Source: Auanema rhodensis | Lineage: Eukaryota > Nematoda > Chromadorea > Rhabditida > Rhabditidae | Assembly: GCA_964057225.1 (NCBI GenBank) | Contig: OZ059894.1 | Location: 24,396,476 to 24,460,475 of the forward strand | Length of the DNA stretch: 64,000 nucleotides | Reading direction: 5' to 3' | Position numbers and translations under genes: made by a program | Notes under the pieces: model-generated | Told to the model about the DNA's origin: nothing | The model's input: the letters and a program-made list of their open reading frames with translations, nothing else | The model's database searches: none | Part shown: positions 1-13,728 of the stretch, piece after piece | Layout: each line of letters opens with the position of its first letter | Numbering within the stretch: the first letter of the stretch is position 1

Positions 1-59
1 TCAAAATTAGATTCCCCATGTCCATATTAGTCTAAAAACAAATTTTTATTGATATTGGT

Positions 60-74
60 TCATGGTAACCATGA
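60..74. repeat. 15-bp dyad (inverted repeat) in each monomer
   Basis: TCATGGT and ACCATGA form 7-bp complementary arms around a single central A, at positions 60-74 of the unit. Units with G at position 60 keep 6-bp arms. A subset in zones II-III has A at position 65 (GATAACC), which breaks the arm. The element recurs every 176 bp; this entry is the copy in unit 1. Dyads are frequent in centromeric satellites and have been proposed to form non-B DNA. Any such role here is inference. Confidence 0.85.
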
Positions 75-85
75 CTTTGAAATTT

Positions 86-156
86 ACGTGAACTTTAATT
101 TATGCTAATTAAATGTACACGTGATGTGCACTTGGTATGTAACTCGCTTCACGTGA
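86..156 (+). other. Triplet of ACGTGA motifs spaced 33 and 32 bp within each monomer
   Basis: ACGTGA occurs at unit positions 86-91, 119-124 and 151-156, with start-to-start spacing of 33 and 32 bp, close to three helical turns. The 10-mers at 83-92 and 148-157 differ at a single base. The second and third copies are full CACGTG sites. The gap to the next unit's first motif is 111 bp. The spacing could reflect an ancient internal sub-repeat, or sites placed on one face of the DNA. Neither can be decided from the sequence. Confidence 0.7.
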
Positions 157-157
157 A
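148..157. repeat. 10-bp perfect palindrome with CACGTG core in each monomer
   Basis: TTCACGTGAA at unit positions 148-157 is its own reverse complement. In units with T at position 147, such as those starting at 353 and 3169, the palindrome grows to 12 bp. CACGTG is the E-box/G-box core bound by bHLH and plant bZIP factors in general. No binding is shown here. It recurs in nearly every unit. Exceptions include the units starting at 36397, 40937 and 44105 (AAGTG in place of ACGTG), 50441 and 60297. Confidence 0.85.
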
Positions 158-3100
158 AGATAAAGAGATGCGGTTTTCAAAATTAGATTCCCCATGTCCA
201 TATTAGTCTAAAAACAAATTTTTATTGATATTGGTTCATGGTAACCATGACTTTGAAATTTACGTGAACTTTAATTTATGCTAATTAAATGTACACGTGA
301 TGTGCACTTGGTATGTAACTCGCTTCACGTGAAAGATAAAGAGATGCGGTTTTCAAAATTAGATTCCCTATGTCCATATTAGTCTAAAAACAAATTTTTA
401 TTGATATTGGTTCATGGTAACCATGACTTTGAAATTTACGTGAACTTTAATTTATGCTAATTAAATGTACACGTGATGTGCACTTGGTATGTAACTCGTT
501 TCACGTGAAAGATAAAGAGATGCGGTTTTCAAAATTAGATTCCCCATGTCCATATTAGTCTAAAAACAAATTTTTATTGATATTGGTGCATGGTAACCAT
601 GACTTTGAAATTTACGTGAACTTTAATTTATGCTAATTAAATGTACACGTGATGTGCACTTGGTATGTAACTCGCTTCACGTGAAAGATAAAGAGATGCG
701 GTTTTCAAAATTAGATTCCCCATGTCCATATTAGTCTAAAAACAAATTTTTATTGATATTGGTTCATGGTAACCATGACTTTGAAATTTACGTGAACTTC
801 AATTTATGCTAATTAAATGTACACGTGATGTGCACTTGGTATGTAACTCGCTTCACGTGAAAGATGAAGAGATGCGGTTTTCAAAATTAGATTCCCCATG
901 TCCATATTAGTCTAAAAACAAATTTTTATTGATATTGGTGCATGGTAACCATGACTTTGAAATTTACGTGAACTTTAATTTATGCTAATTAAATGTACAC
1001 GTGATGTGCACTTGGTATGTAACTCGCTTCACGTGAAAGATAAAGAGATGCGGTTTTCAAAATTAGATTCCCCATGTCCATATTAGTCTAAAAACAAATT
1101 TTTATTGATATTGGTTCATGGTAACCATGACTTTGAAATTTACGTGAACTTTAATTTATGCTAATTAAATGTACACGTGATGTGCACTTGGTATGTAACT
1201 CGCTTCACGTGAAAGATAAAGAGATGCGGTTTCCAAAATTAGATTCCCCATGTCCATATTAGTCTAAAAACAAATTTTTATTGATATTGGTGCATGGTAA
1301 CCATGACTTTGAAATTTACGTGAATTTTAATTTATGCTAATTAAATGTACACGTGATGTGCACTTGGTATGTAACTAGCTTCACGTGAAAGATAAAGAGA
1401 TGCGGTTTTCAAAATTAGATTCCCCATGTCCATATTAGTCTAAAAACAAATTTTTATTGATATTGGTGCATGGTAACCATGACTTTGAAATTTACGTGAA
1501 CTTCAATTTATGCTAATTAAATGTACACGTGATGTGCACTTGGTATGTAACTCGCTTCACGTGAAAGATAAAGAGATGCGGTTTTCAAAATTAGATTCCC
1601 CATGTCCATATTAGTCTAAAAACAAATTTTTATTGATATTGGTGCATGGTAACCATGACTTTGAAATTTACGTGAACTTTAATTTATGCTAATTAAATGT
1701 ACACGTGATGTGCACTTGGTATGTAACTCGCTTCACGTGAAAGATAAAGAGATGCGGTTTTCAAAATTAAATTTCCCATGTCCATATTAGTCTAAAAACA
1801 AATTTTTATTGATATTGGTGCATGGTAACCATGACTTTGAAATTTACGTGAACTTTAATTTATGCTAATTAAATGTACACGTGATGTGCACTTGGTATGT
1901 AACTCGCTTCACGTGAAAGATAAAGAGATGCGGTTTTCAAAATTAAATTTCCCATGTCCATATTAGTCTAAAAACAAATTTTTATTGATATTGGTGCATG
2001 GTAACCATGACTTTGAAATTTACGTGAACTTTAATTTATGCTAATTAAATGTACACGTGATGTGCACTTGGTATGTAACTCGCTTCACGTGAAAGATAAA
2101 GAGATGCGGTTTTCAAAATTAGATTCCCCATGTCCATATTAGTCTAAAAACAAATTTTTATTGATATTGGTTCATGGTAACCATGACTTTGAAATTTACG
2201 TGAACTTTAATTTATGCTAATTAAATGTACACGTGATGTGCACTTGGTATGTAACTCGCTTCACGTGAAAGATAAAGAGATGCGGTTTTCAAAATTAGAT
2301 TCCCCATGTCCATATTAGTCTAAAAACAAATTTTTATTGATATTGGTTCATGGTAACCATGACTTTGAAATTTACGTGAACTTTAATTTATGCTAATTAA
2401 ATGTACACGTGATGTGCACTTGGTATGTAACTCGCTTCACGTGAAAGATAAAGAGATGCGGTTTTCAAAATTAAATTTCCCATGTCCATATTAGTCTAAA
2501 AACAAATTTTTATTGATATTGGTGCATGGTAACCATGACTTTGAAATTTACGTGAACTTTAATTTATGCTAATTAAATGTACACGTGATGTGCACTTGGT
2601 ATGTAACTCGCTTCACGTGAAAGATAAAGAGATGCGGTTTTCAAAATTAGATTCCCCATGTCCATATTAGTCTAAAAACAAATTTTTATTGATATTGGTT
2701 CATGGTAACCATGACTTTGAAATTTACGTGAACTTTAATTTATGCTAATTAAATGTACACGTGATGTGCACTTGGTATGTAACTCGCTTCACGTGAAAGA
2801 TAAAGAGATGCGGTTTTCAAAATTAGATTCCCCATGTCCATATTAGTCTAAAAACAAATTTTTATTGATATTGGTTCATGGTAACCATGACTTTGAAATT
2901 TACGTGAACTTTAATTTATGCTAATTAAATGTACACGTGATGTGCACTTGGTATGTAACTCGCTTCACGTGAAAGATAAAGAGATGCGGTTTTCAAAATT
3001 AGATTCCCCATGTCCATATTAGTCTAAAAACAAATTTTTATTGATATTGGTTCATGGTAACCATGACTTTGAAATTTACGTGAACTTTAATTTATGCTAA

Positions 3101-6100
3101 TTAAATGTACACGTGATGTGCACTTGGTATGTAACTCGCTTCACGTGAAAGATAAAGAGATGCGGTTTTCAAAATTAGATTCCCTATGTCCATATTAGTC
3201 TAAAAACAAATTTTTATTGATATTGGTTCATGGTAACCATGACTTTGAAATTTACGTGAACTTTAATTTATGCTAATTAAATGTACACGTGATGTGCACT
3301 TGGTATGTAACTCGTTTCACGTGAAAGATAAAGAGATGCGGTTTTCAAAATTAGATTCCCCATGTCCATATTAGTCTAAAAACAAATTTTTATTGATATT
3401 GGTGCATGGTAACCATGACTTTGAAATTTACGTGAACTTTAATTTATGCTAATTAAATGTACACGTGATGTGCACTTGGTATGTAACTCGCTTCACGTGA
3501 AAGATAAAGAGATGCGGTTTTCAAAATTAGATTCCCCATGTCCATATTAGTCTAAAAACAAATTTTTATTGATATTGGTTCATGGTAACCATGACTTTGA
3601 AATTTACGTGAACTTCAATTTATGCTAATTAAATGTACACGTGATGTGCACTTGGTATGTAACTCGCTTCACGTGAAAGATAAAGAGATGCGGTTTTCAA
3701 AATTAGATTCCCCATGTCCATATTAGTCTAAAAACAAATTTTTATTGATATTGGTGCATGGTAACCATGACTTTGAAATTTACGTGAACTTTAATTTATG
3801 CTAATTAAATGTACACGTGATGTGCACTTGGTATGTAACTCGCTTCACGTGAAAGATAAAGAGATGCGGTTTTCAAAATTAAATTTCCCATGTCCATATT
3901 AGTCTAAAAACAAATTTTTATTGATATTGGTGCATGGTAACCATGACTTTGAAATTTACGTGAACTTTAATTTATGCTAATTAAATGTACACGTGATGTG
4001 CACTTGGTATGTAACTCGCTTCACGTGAAAGATAAAGAGATGCGGTTTTCAAAATTAGATTCCCCATGTCCATATTAGTCTAAAAACAAATTTTTATTGA
4101 TATTGGTTCATGGTAACCATGACTTTGAAATTTACGTGAACTTTAATTTATGCTAATTAAATGTACACGTGATGTGCACTTGGTATGTAACTCGCTTCAC
4201 GTGAAAGATAAAGAGATGCGGTTTTCAAAATTAAATTTCCCATGTCCATATTAGTCTAAAAACAAATTTTTATTGATATTGGTGCATGGTAACCATGACT
4301 TTGAAATTTACGTGAACTTTAATTTATGCTAATTAAATGTACACGTGATGTGCACTTGGTATGTAACTCGCTTCACGTGAAAGATAAAGAGATGCGGTTT
4401 CCAAAATTAGATTCCCCATGTCCATATTAGTCTAAAAACAAATTTTTATTGATATTGGTTCATGGTAACCATGACTTTGAAATTTACGTGAACTTTAATT
4501 TATGCTAATTAAATGTACACGTGATGTGCACTTGGTATGTAACTCGCTTCACGTGAAAGATAAAGAGATGCGGTTTTCAAAATTAGATTCCCTATGTCCA
4601 TATTAGTCTAAAAACAAATTTTTATTGATATTGGTTCATGGTAACCATGACTTTGAAATTTACGTGAACTTTAATTTATGCTAATTAAATGTACACGTGA
4701 TGTGCACTTGGTATGTAACTCGTTTCACGTGAAAGATAAAGAGATGCGGTTTTCAAAATTAGATTCCCCATGTCCATATTAGTCTAAAAACAAATTTTTA
4801 TTGATATTGGTGCATGGTAACCATGACTTTGAAATTTACGTGAACTTTAATTTATGCTAATTAAATGTACACGTGATGTGCACTTGGTATGTAACTCGTT
4901 TCACGTGAAAGATAAAGAGATGCGGTTTTCAAAATTAGATTCCCCATGTCCATATTAGTCTAAAAACAAATTTTTATTGATATTGGTGCATGGTAACCAT
5001 GACTTTGAAATTTACGTGAACTTTAATTTATGCTAATTAAATGTACACGTGATGTGCACTTGGTATGTAACTCGCTTCACGTGAAAGATAAAGAGATGCG
5101 GTTTTCAAAATTAGATTCCCCATGTCCATATTAGTCTAAAAACAAATTTTTATTGATATTGGTTCATGGTAACCATGACTTTGAAATTTACGTGAACTTC
5201 AATTTATGCTAATTAAATGTACACGTGATGTGCACTTGGTATGTAACTCGCTTCACGTGAAAGATAAAGAGATGCGGTTTTCAAAATTAGATTCCCCATG
5301 TCCATATTAGTCTAAAAACAAATTTTTATTGATATTGGTGCATGGTAACCATGACTTTGAAATTTACGTGAACTTTAATTTATGCTAATTAAATGTACAC
5401 GTGATGTGCACTTGGTATGTAACTAGCTTCACGTGAAAGATAAAGAGATGCGGTTTTCAAAATTAGATTCCCCATGTCCATATTAGTCTAAAAACAAATT
5501 TTTATTGATATTGGTGCATGGTAACCATGACTTTGAAATTTACGTGAATTTTAATTTATGCTAATTAAATGTACACGTGATGTGCACTTGGTATGTAACT
5601 AGCTTCACGTGAAAGATAAAGAGATGCGGTTTTCAAAATTAGATTCCCCATGTCCATATTAGTCTAAAAACAAATTTTTATTGATATTGGTGCATGGTAA
5701 CCATGACTTTGAAATTTACGTGAACTTCAATTTATGCTAATTAAATGTACACGTGATGTGCACTTGGTATGTAACTCGCTTCACGTGAAAGATAAAGAGA
5801 TGCGGTTTTCAAAATTAGATTCCCCATGTCCATATTAGTCTAAAAACAAATTTTTATTGATATTGGTGCATGGTAACCATGACTTTGAAATTTACGTGAA
5901 CTTTAATTTATGCTAATTAAATGTACACGTGATGTGCACTTGGTATGTAACTCGCTTCACGTGAAAGATAAAGAGATGCGGTTTTCAAAATTAGATTCCC
6001 CATGTCCATATTAGTCTAAAAACAAATTGGTATTGATATTGGTGCATGGTAACCATGACTTTGAAATTTACGTGAACTTTAATTTATGCTAATTAAATGT

Positions 6101-9100
6101 ACACGTGATGTGCACTTGGTATGTAACTCGCTTCACGTGAAAGATAAAGAGATGCGGTTTTCAAAATTAGATTCCCCATGTCCATATTAGTCTAAAAACA
6201 AATTTTTATTGATATTGGTTCATGGTAACCATGACTTTGAAATTTACGTGAACTTTAATTTATGCTAATTAAATGTACACGTGATGTGCACTTGGTATGT
6301 AACTCGCTTCACGTGAAAGATAAAGAGATGCGGTTTTCAAAATTAGATTCCCCATGTCCATATTAGTCTAAAAACAAATTTTTATTGATATTGGTTCATG
6401 GTAACCATGACTTTGAAATTTACGTGAACTTTAATTTATGCTAATTAAATGTACACGTGATGTGCACTTGGTATGTAACTCGCTTCACGTGAAAGATAAA
6501 GAGATGCGGTTTTCAAAATTAGATTCCCCATGTCCATATTAGTCTAAAAACAAATTTTTATTGATATTGGTTCATGGTAACCATGACTTTGAAATTTACG
6601 TGAACTTTAATTTATGCTAATTAAATGTACACGTGATGTGCACTTGGTATGTAACTCGCTTCACGTGAAAGATAAAGAGATGCGGTTTTCAAAATTAGAT
6701 TCCCTATGTCCATATTAGTCTAAAAACAAATTTTTATTGATATTGGTTCATGGTAACCATGACTTTGAAATTTACGTGAACTTTAATTTATGCTAATTAA
6801 ATGTACACGTGATGTGCACTTGGTATGTAACTCGTTTCACGTGAAAGATAAAGAGATGCGGTTTTCAAAATTAGATTCCCCATGTCCATATTAGTCTAAA
6901 AACAAATTTTTATTGATATTGGTGCATGGTAACCATGACTTTGAAATTTACGTGAACTTTAATTTATGCTAATTAAATGTACACGTGATGTGCACTTGGT
7001 ATGTAACTCGCTTCACGTGAAAGATAAAGAGATGCGGTTTTCAAAATTAGATTCCCCATGTCCATATTAGTCTAAAAACAAATTTTTATTGATATTGGTT
7101 CATGGTAACCATGACTTTGAAATTTACGTGAACTTCAATTTATGCTAATTAAATGTACACGTGATGTGCACTTGGTATGTAACTCGCTTCACGTGAAAGA
7201 TGAAGAGATGCGGTTTTCAAAATTAGATTCCCCATGTCCATATTAGTCTAAAAACAAATTTTTATTGATATTGGTGCATGGTAACCATGACTTTGAAATT
7301 TACGTGAACTTTAATTTATGCTAATTAAATGTACACGTGATGTGCACTTGGTATGTAACTCGCTTCACGTGAAAGATGAAGAGATGCGGTATTCAAAATT
7401 AGATTCCCCATGTCCATATTAGTCTAAAAACAAATTTTTATTGATATTGGTTCATGGTAACCATGACTTTGAAATTTACGTGAACTTTAATTTATGCTAA
7501 TTAAATGTACACGTGATGTGCACTTGGTATGTAACTCGCTTCACGTGAAAGATAAAGAGATGCGGTTTCCAAAATTAGATTCCCCATGTCCATATTAGTC
7601 TAAAAACAAATTTTTATTGATATTGGTGCATGGTAACCATGACTTTGAAATTTACGTGAATTTTAATTTATGCTAATTAAATGTACACGTGATGTGCACT
7701 TGGTATGTAACTAGCTTCACGTGAAAGATAAAGAGATGCGGTTTTCAAAATTAGATTCCCCATGTCCATATTAGTCTAAAAACAAATTTTTATTGATATT
7801 GGTGCATGGTAACCATGACTTTGAAATTTACGTGAACTTCAATTTATGCTAATTAAATGTACACGTGATGTGCACTTGGTATGTAACTCGCTTCACGTGA
7901 AAGATAAAGAGATGCGGTTTTCAAAATTAGATTCCCCATGTCCATATTAGTCTAAAAACAAATTTTTATTGATATTGGTGCATGGTAACCATGACTTTGA
8001 AATTTACGTGAACTTTAATTTATGCTAATTAAATGTACACGTGATGTGCACTTGGTATGTAACTCGCTTCACGTGAAAGATAAAGAGATGCGGTTTTAAA
8101 AATTAAATTTCCCATGTCCATATTAGTCTAAAAACAAATTTTTATTGATATTGGTGCATGGTAACCATGACTTTGAAATTTACGTGAACTTTAATTTATG
8201 CTAATTAAATGTACACGTGATGTGCACTTGGTATGTAACTCGCTTCACGTGAAAGATGAAGAGATGCGGTTTTCAAAATTAGATTCCCCATGTCCATATT
8301 AGTCTAAAAACAAATTTTTATTGATATTGGTGCATGGTAACCATGACTTTGAAATTTACGTGAACTTCAATTTATGCTAATTAAATGTACACGTGATGTG
8401 CACTTGGTATGTAACTCGCTTCACGTGAAAGATAAAGAGATGCGGTTTTCAAAATTAGATTCCCCATGTCCATATTAGTCTAAAAACAAATTTTTATTGA
8501 TATTGGTGCATGGTAACCATGACTTTGAAATTTACGTGAACTTTAATTTATGCTAATTAAATGTACACGTGATGTGCACTTGGTATGTAACTCGCTTCAC
8601 GTGAAAGATAAAGAGATGCGGTTTTTAAAATTAGATTCCCCATGTCCATATTAGTCTAAAAACAAATTTTTATTGATATTGGTTCATGGTAACCATGACT
8701 TTGAAATTTACGTGAACTTTAATTTATGCTAATTAAATGTACACGTGATGTGCACTTGGTATGTAACTCGCTTCACGTGAAAGATAAAGAGATGCGGTTT
8801 TCAAAATTAGATTCCCCATGTCCATATTAGTCTAAAAACAAATTTTTATTGATATTGGTTCATGGTAACCATGACTTTGAAATTTACGTGAACTTTAATT
8901 TATGCTAATTAAATGTACACGTGATGTGCACTTGGTATGTAACTCGCTTCACGTGAAAGATAAAGAGATGCGGTTTTCAAAATTAGATTCCCCATGTCCA
9001 TATTAGTCTAAAAACAAATTTTTATTGATATTGGTTCATGGTAACCATGACTTTGAAATTTACGTGAACTTTAATTTATGCTAATTAAATGTACACGTGA

Positions 9101-11264
9101 TGTGCACTTGGTATGTAACTCGCTTCACGTGAAAGATAAAGAGATGCGGTTTTCAAAATTAGATTCCCCATGTCCATATTAGTCTAAAAACAAATTTTTA
9201 TTGATATTGGTTCATGGTAACCATGACTTTGAAATTTACGTGAACTTTAATTTATGCTAATTAAATGTACACGTGATGTGCACTTGGTATGTAACTCGCT
9301 TCACGTGAAAGATAAAGAGATGCGGTTTTCAAAATTAGATTCCCCATGTCCATATTAGTCTAAAAACAAATTTTTATTGATATTGGTGCATGGTAACCAT
9401 GACTTTGAAATTTACGTGAACTTTAATTTATGCTAATTAAATGTACACGTGATGTGCACTTGGTATGTAACTCGCTTCACGTGAAAGATAAAGAGATGCG
9501 GTTTTCAAAATTAGATTCCCCATGTCCATATTAGTCTAAAAACAAATTTTTATTGATATTGGTTCATGGTAACCATGACTTTGAAATTTACGTGAACTTC
9601 AATTTATGCTAATTAAATGTACACGTGATGTGCACTTGGTATGTAACTCGCTTCACGTGAAAGATGAAGAGATGCGGTTTTCAAAATTAGATTCCCCATG
9701 TCCATATTAGTCTAAAAACAAATTTTTATTGATATTGGTGCATGGTAACCATGACTTTGAAATTTACGTGAACTTTAATTTATGCTAATTAAATGTACAC
9801 GTGATGTGCACTTGGTATGTAACTCGCTTCACGTGAAAGATAAAGAGATGCGGTTTTCAAAATTAGATTCCCCATGTCCATATTAGTCTAAAAACAAATT
9901 TTTATTGATATTGGTTCATGGTAACCATGACTTTGAAATTTACGTGAACTTTAATTTATGCTAATTAAATGTACACGTGATGTGCACTTGGTATGTAACT
10001 CGCTTCACGTGAAAGATAAAGAGATGCGGTTTCCAAAATTAGATTCCCCATGTCCATATTAGTCTAAAAACAAATTTTTATTGATATTGGTGCATGGTAA
10101 CCATGACTTTGAAATTTACGTGAATTTTAATTTATGCTAATTAAATGTACACGTGATGTGCACTTGGTATGTAACTAGCTTCACGTGAAAGATAAAGAGA
10201 TGCGGTTTTCAAAATTAGATTCCCCATGTCCATATTAGTCTAAAAACAAATTTTTATTGATATTGGTGCATGGTAACCATGACTTTGAAATTTACGTGAA
10301 CTTCAATTTATGCTAATTAAATGTACACGTGATGTGCACTTGGTATGTAACTCGCTTCACGTGAAAGATAAAGAGATGCGGTTTTCAAAATTAGATTCCC
10401 CATGTCCATATTAGTCTAAAAACAAATTTTTATTGATATTGGTGCATGGTAACCATGACTTTGAAATTTACGTGAACTTTAATTTATGCTAATTAAATGT
10501 ACACGTGATGTGCACTTGGTATGTAACTCGCTTCACGTGAAAGATAAAGAGATGCGGTTTTCAAAATTAAATTTCCCATGTCCATATTAGTCTAAAAACA
10601 AATTTTTATTGATATTGGTGCATGGTAACCATGACTTTGAAATTTACGTGAACTTTAATTTATGCTAATTAAATGTACACGTGATGTGCACTTGGTATGT
10701 AACTCGCTTCACGTGAAAGATAAAGAGATGCGGTTTTCAAAATTAGATTCCCCATGTCCATATTAGTCTAAAAACAAATTTTTATTGATATTGGTGCATG
10801 GTAACCATGACTTTGAAATTTACGTGAACTTTAATTTATGCTAATTAAATGTACACGTGATGTGCACTTGGTATGTAACTCGCTTCACGTGAAAGATAAA
10901 GAGATGCGGTTTTCAAAATTAGATTCCCCATGTCCATATTAGTCTAAAAACAAATTTTTATTGATATTGGTTCATGGTAACCATGACTTTGAAATTTACG
11001 TGAACTTCAATTTATGCTAATTAAATGTACACGTGATGTGCACTTGGTATGTAACTCGCTTCACGTGAAAGATGAAGAGATGCGGTTTTCAAAATTAGAT
11101 TCCCCATGTCCATATTAGTCTAAAAACAAATTTTTATTGATATTGGTGCATGGTAACCATGACTTTGAAATTTACGTGAACTTTAATTTATGCTAATTAA
11201 ATGTACACGTGATGTGCACTTGGTATGTAACTCGCTTCACGTGAAAGATAAAGAGATGCGGTTT

Positions 11265-12496
11265 TCAAAATTAGATTCCCCATGTCCATATTAGTCTAAA
11301 AACAAATTTTTATTGATATTGGTTCATGGTAACCATGACTTTGAAATTTACGTGAACTTTAATTTATGCTAATTAAATGTACACGTGATGTGCACTTGGT
11401 ATGTAACTCGCTTCACGTGAAAGATAAAGAGATGCGGTTTTCAAAATTAGATTCCCTATGTCCATATTAGTCTAAAAACAAATTTTTATTGATATTGGTT
11501 CATGGTAACCATGACTTTGAAATTTACGTGAACTTTAATTTATGCTAATTAAATGTACACGTGATGTGCACTTGGTATGTAACTCGCTTCACGTGAAAGA
11601 TAAAGAGATGCGGTTTTCAAAATTAGATTCCCCATGTCCATATTAGTCTAAAAACAAATTTTTATTGATATTGGTTCATGGTAACCATGACTTTGAAATT
11701 TACGTGAACTTCAATTTATGCTAATTAAATGTACACGTGATGTGCACTTGGTATGTAACTCGCTTCACGTGAAAGATGAAGAGATGCGGTTTTCAAAATT
11801 AGAATCCCTATGTCCATATTAGTCTAAAAACAAATTTTTATTGATATTGGTTCATGGTAACCATGACTTTGAAATTTACGTGAACTTTAATTTATGCTAA
11901 TTAAATGTACACGTGATGTGCACTTGGTATGTAACTCGCTTCACGTGAAAGATAAAGAGATGCGGTTTTCAAAATTAGATTCCCCATGTCCATATTAGTC
12001 TAAAAACAAATTTCTATTGATATTGGTGCATGGTAACCATGACTTTGAAATTTACGTGAACTTTAATTTATGCTAATTAAATGTACACGTGATGTGCACT
12101 TGGTATGTAACTCGCTTCACGTGAAAGATAAAAAGATGCGGTTTTCAAAATTAAATTTCCCATGTCCATATTAGTCTAAAAACAAATTTTTATTGATATT
12201 GGTGCATGGTAACCATGACTTTGAAATTTACGTGAACTTTAATTTATGCTAATTAAATGTACACGTGATGTGCACTTGGTATGTAACTCGCTTCACGTGA
12301 AAGATAAAGAGATGCGGTTTTCAAAATTAGATTCCCCATGTCCATATTAGTCTAAAAACAAATTTTTATTGATATTGGTGCATGGTAACCATGACTTTGA
12401 AATTTACGTGAACTTTAATTTATGCTAATTAAATGTACACGTGATGTGCACTTGGTATGTAACTCGCTTCACGTGAAAGATAAAGAGATGCGGTTT
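11265..12496 (+). repeat. 7-unit tandem duplication, copy 1 (1232 bp)
   Basis: Seven units: T, 17T, S (96C+162G), 17T with an extra change at 13A, G with 46C+165A, A (10A+14T), and G. The same order follows directly at 12497-13728. The shared rare combination of 46C with 165A, in units 11969 and 13201 exactly 1232 bp apart, supports duplication over chance. The 13A change (AGAATCCC) is private to this copy. Confidence 0.85.
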
Positions 12497-13728
12497 TCAA
12501 AATTAGATTCCCCATGTCCATATTAGTCTAAAAACAAATTTTTATTGATATTGGTTCATGGTAACCATGACTTTGAAATTTACGTGAACTTTAATTTATG
12601 CTAATTAAATGTACACGTGATGTGCACTTGGTATGTAACTCGCTTCACGTGAAAGATAAAGAGATGCGGTTTTCAAAATTAGATTCCCTATGTCCATATT
12701 AGTCTAAAAACAAATTTTTATTGATATTGGTTCATGGTAACCATGACTTTGAAATTTACGTGAACTTTAATTTATGCTAATTAAATGTACACGTGATGTG
12801 CACTTGGTATGTAACTCGCTTCACGTGAAAGATAAAGAGATGCGGTTTTCAAAATTAGATTCCCCATGTCCATATTAGTCTAAAAACAAATTTTTATTGA
12901 TATTGGTTCATGGTAACCATGACTTTGAAATTTACGTGAACTTCAATTTATGCTAATTAAATGTACACGTGATGTGCACTTGGTATGTAACTCGCTTCAC
13001 GTGAAAGATGAAGAGATGCGGTTTTCAAAATTAGATTCCCTATGTCCATATTAGTCTAAAAACAAATTTTTATTGATATTGGTTCATGGTAACCATGACT
13101 TTGAAATTTACGTGAACTTTAATTTATGCTAATTAAATGTACACGTGATGTGCACTTGGTATGTAACTCGCTTCACGTGAAAGATAAAGAGATGCGGTTT
13201 TCAAAATTAGATTCCCCATGTCCATATTAGTCTAAAAACAAATTTCTATTGATATTGGTGCATGGTAACCATGACTTTGAAATTTACGTGAACTTTAATT
13301 TATGCTAATTAAATGTACACGTGATGTGCACTTGGTATGTAACTCGCTTCACGTGAAAGATAAAAAGATGCGGTTTTCAAAATTAAATTTCCCATGTCCA
13401 TATTAGTCTAAAAACAAATTTTTATTGATATTGGTGCATGGTAACCATGACTTTGAAATTTACGTGAACTTTAATTTATGCTAATTAAATGTACACGTGA
13501 TGTGCACTTGGTATGTAACTCGCTTCACGTGAAAGATAAAGAGATGCGGTTTTCAAAATTAGATTCCCCATGTCCATATTAGTCTAAAAACAAATTTTTA
13601 TTGATATTGGTGCATGGTAACCATGACTTTGAAATTTACGTGAACTTTAATTTATGCTAATTAAATGTACACGTGATGTGCACTTGGTATGTAACTCGCT
13701 TCACGTGAAAGATAAAGAGATGCGGTTT
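12497..13728 (+). repeat. 7-unit tandem duplication, copy 2 (1232 bp)
   Basis: Repeats the unit order of 11265-12496. The fourth unit (13025) has the ordinary T at position 13, so the 13A change of copy 1 arose after duplication or was lost here. The next unit (13729) is an S type and ends the agreement. Confidence 0.85.

Larger units (their letters stand above)
1..176 (+). repeat. Reference monomer of the satellite (unit 1)
   Basis: This unit matches the commonest type and sets the position numbering used in all other entries. Landmarks are a C-run at 14-17, an A/T-rich stretch at about 34-56, a dyad at 60-74, ACGTGA motifs at 86-91, 119-124 and 151-156, a TAATTA palindrome at 106-111, GTGCAC at 126-131 and a 10-bp palindrome at 148-157. 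The most variable site is position 60 (T or G). Other recurrent sites are 10, 14, 17, 93, 96, 145, 147, 162 and 165 in the left half, and 22, 65, 109, 142-143, 156 and 166 in the right half. The window edge defines this phase arbitrarily. Confidence 0.97.
1..11264 (+). repeat. Zone I, left part: degraded 12-unit higher-order repeat
   Basis: This stretch holds 64 full units. Types: T (60T), G (60G), Y (17T+147T), S (60T+96C+162G), L (60G+93T+145A), GC (60G+96C), A (10A+14T). The order T-T-T-Y-G-S-G-T-L-GC-G-A is complete in the units at 6161-8272. It is present from its second unit in 1-1936. It recurs with T in place of Y at 8625-10736. The units at about 2641-6160 carry a rearranged 20-unit version with three Y/L-type anchors. 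Private changes include 45G+46G in the unit at 5985. No gene or other feature is seen. Confidence 0.85.

Noticed and set aside
118-125. Match to the budding-yeast CDEI centromere consensus (ATCACGTG on the minus strand)
   Set aside because: Eight bases with a common CACGTG core. Yeast point centromeres also need CDEII and CDEIII, which are absent, and a 64-kb satellite does not fit a point centromere.
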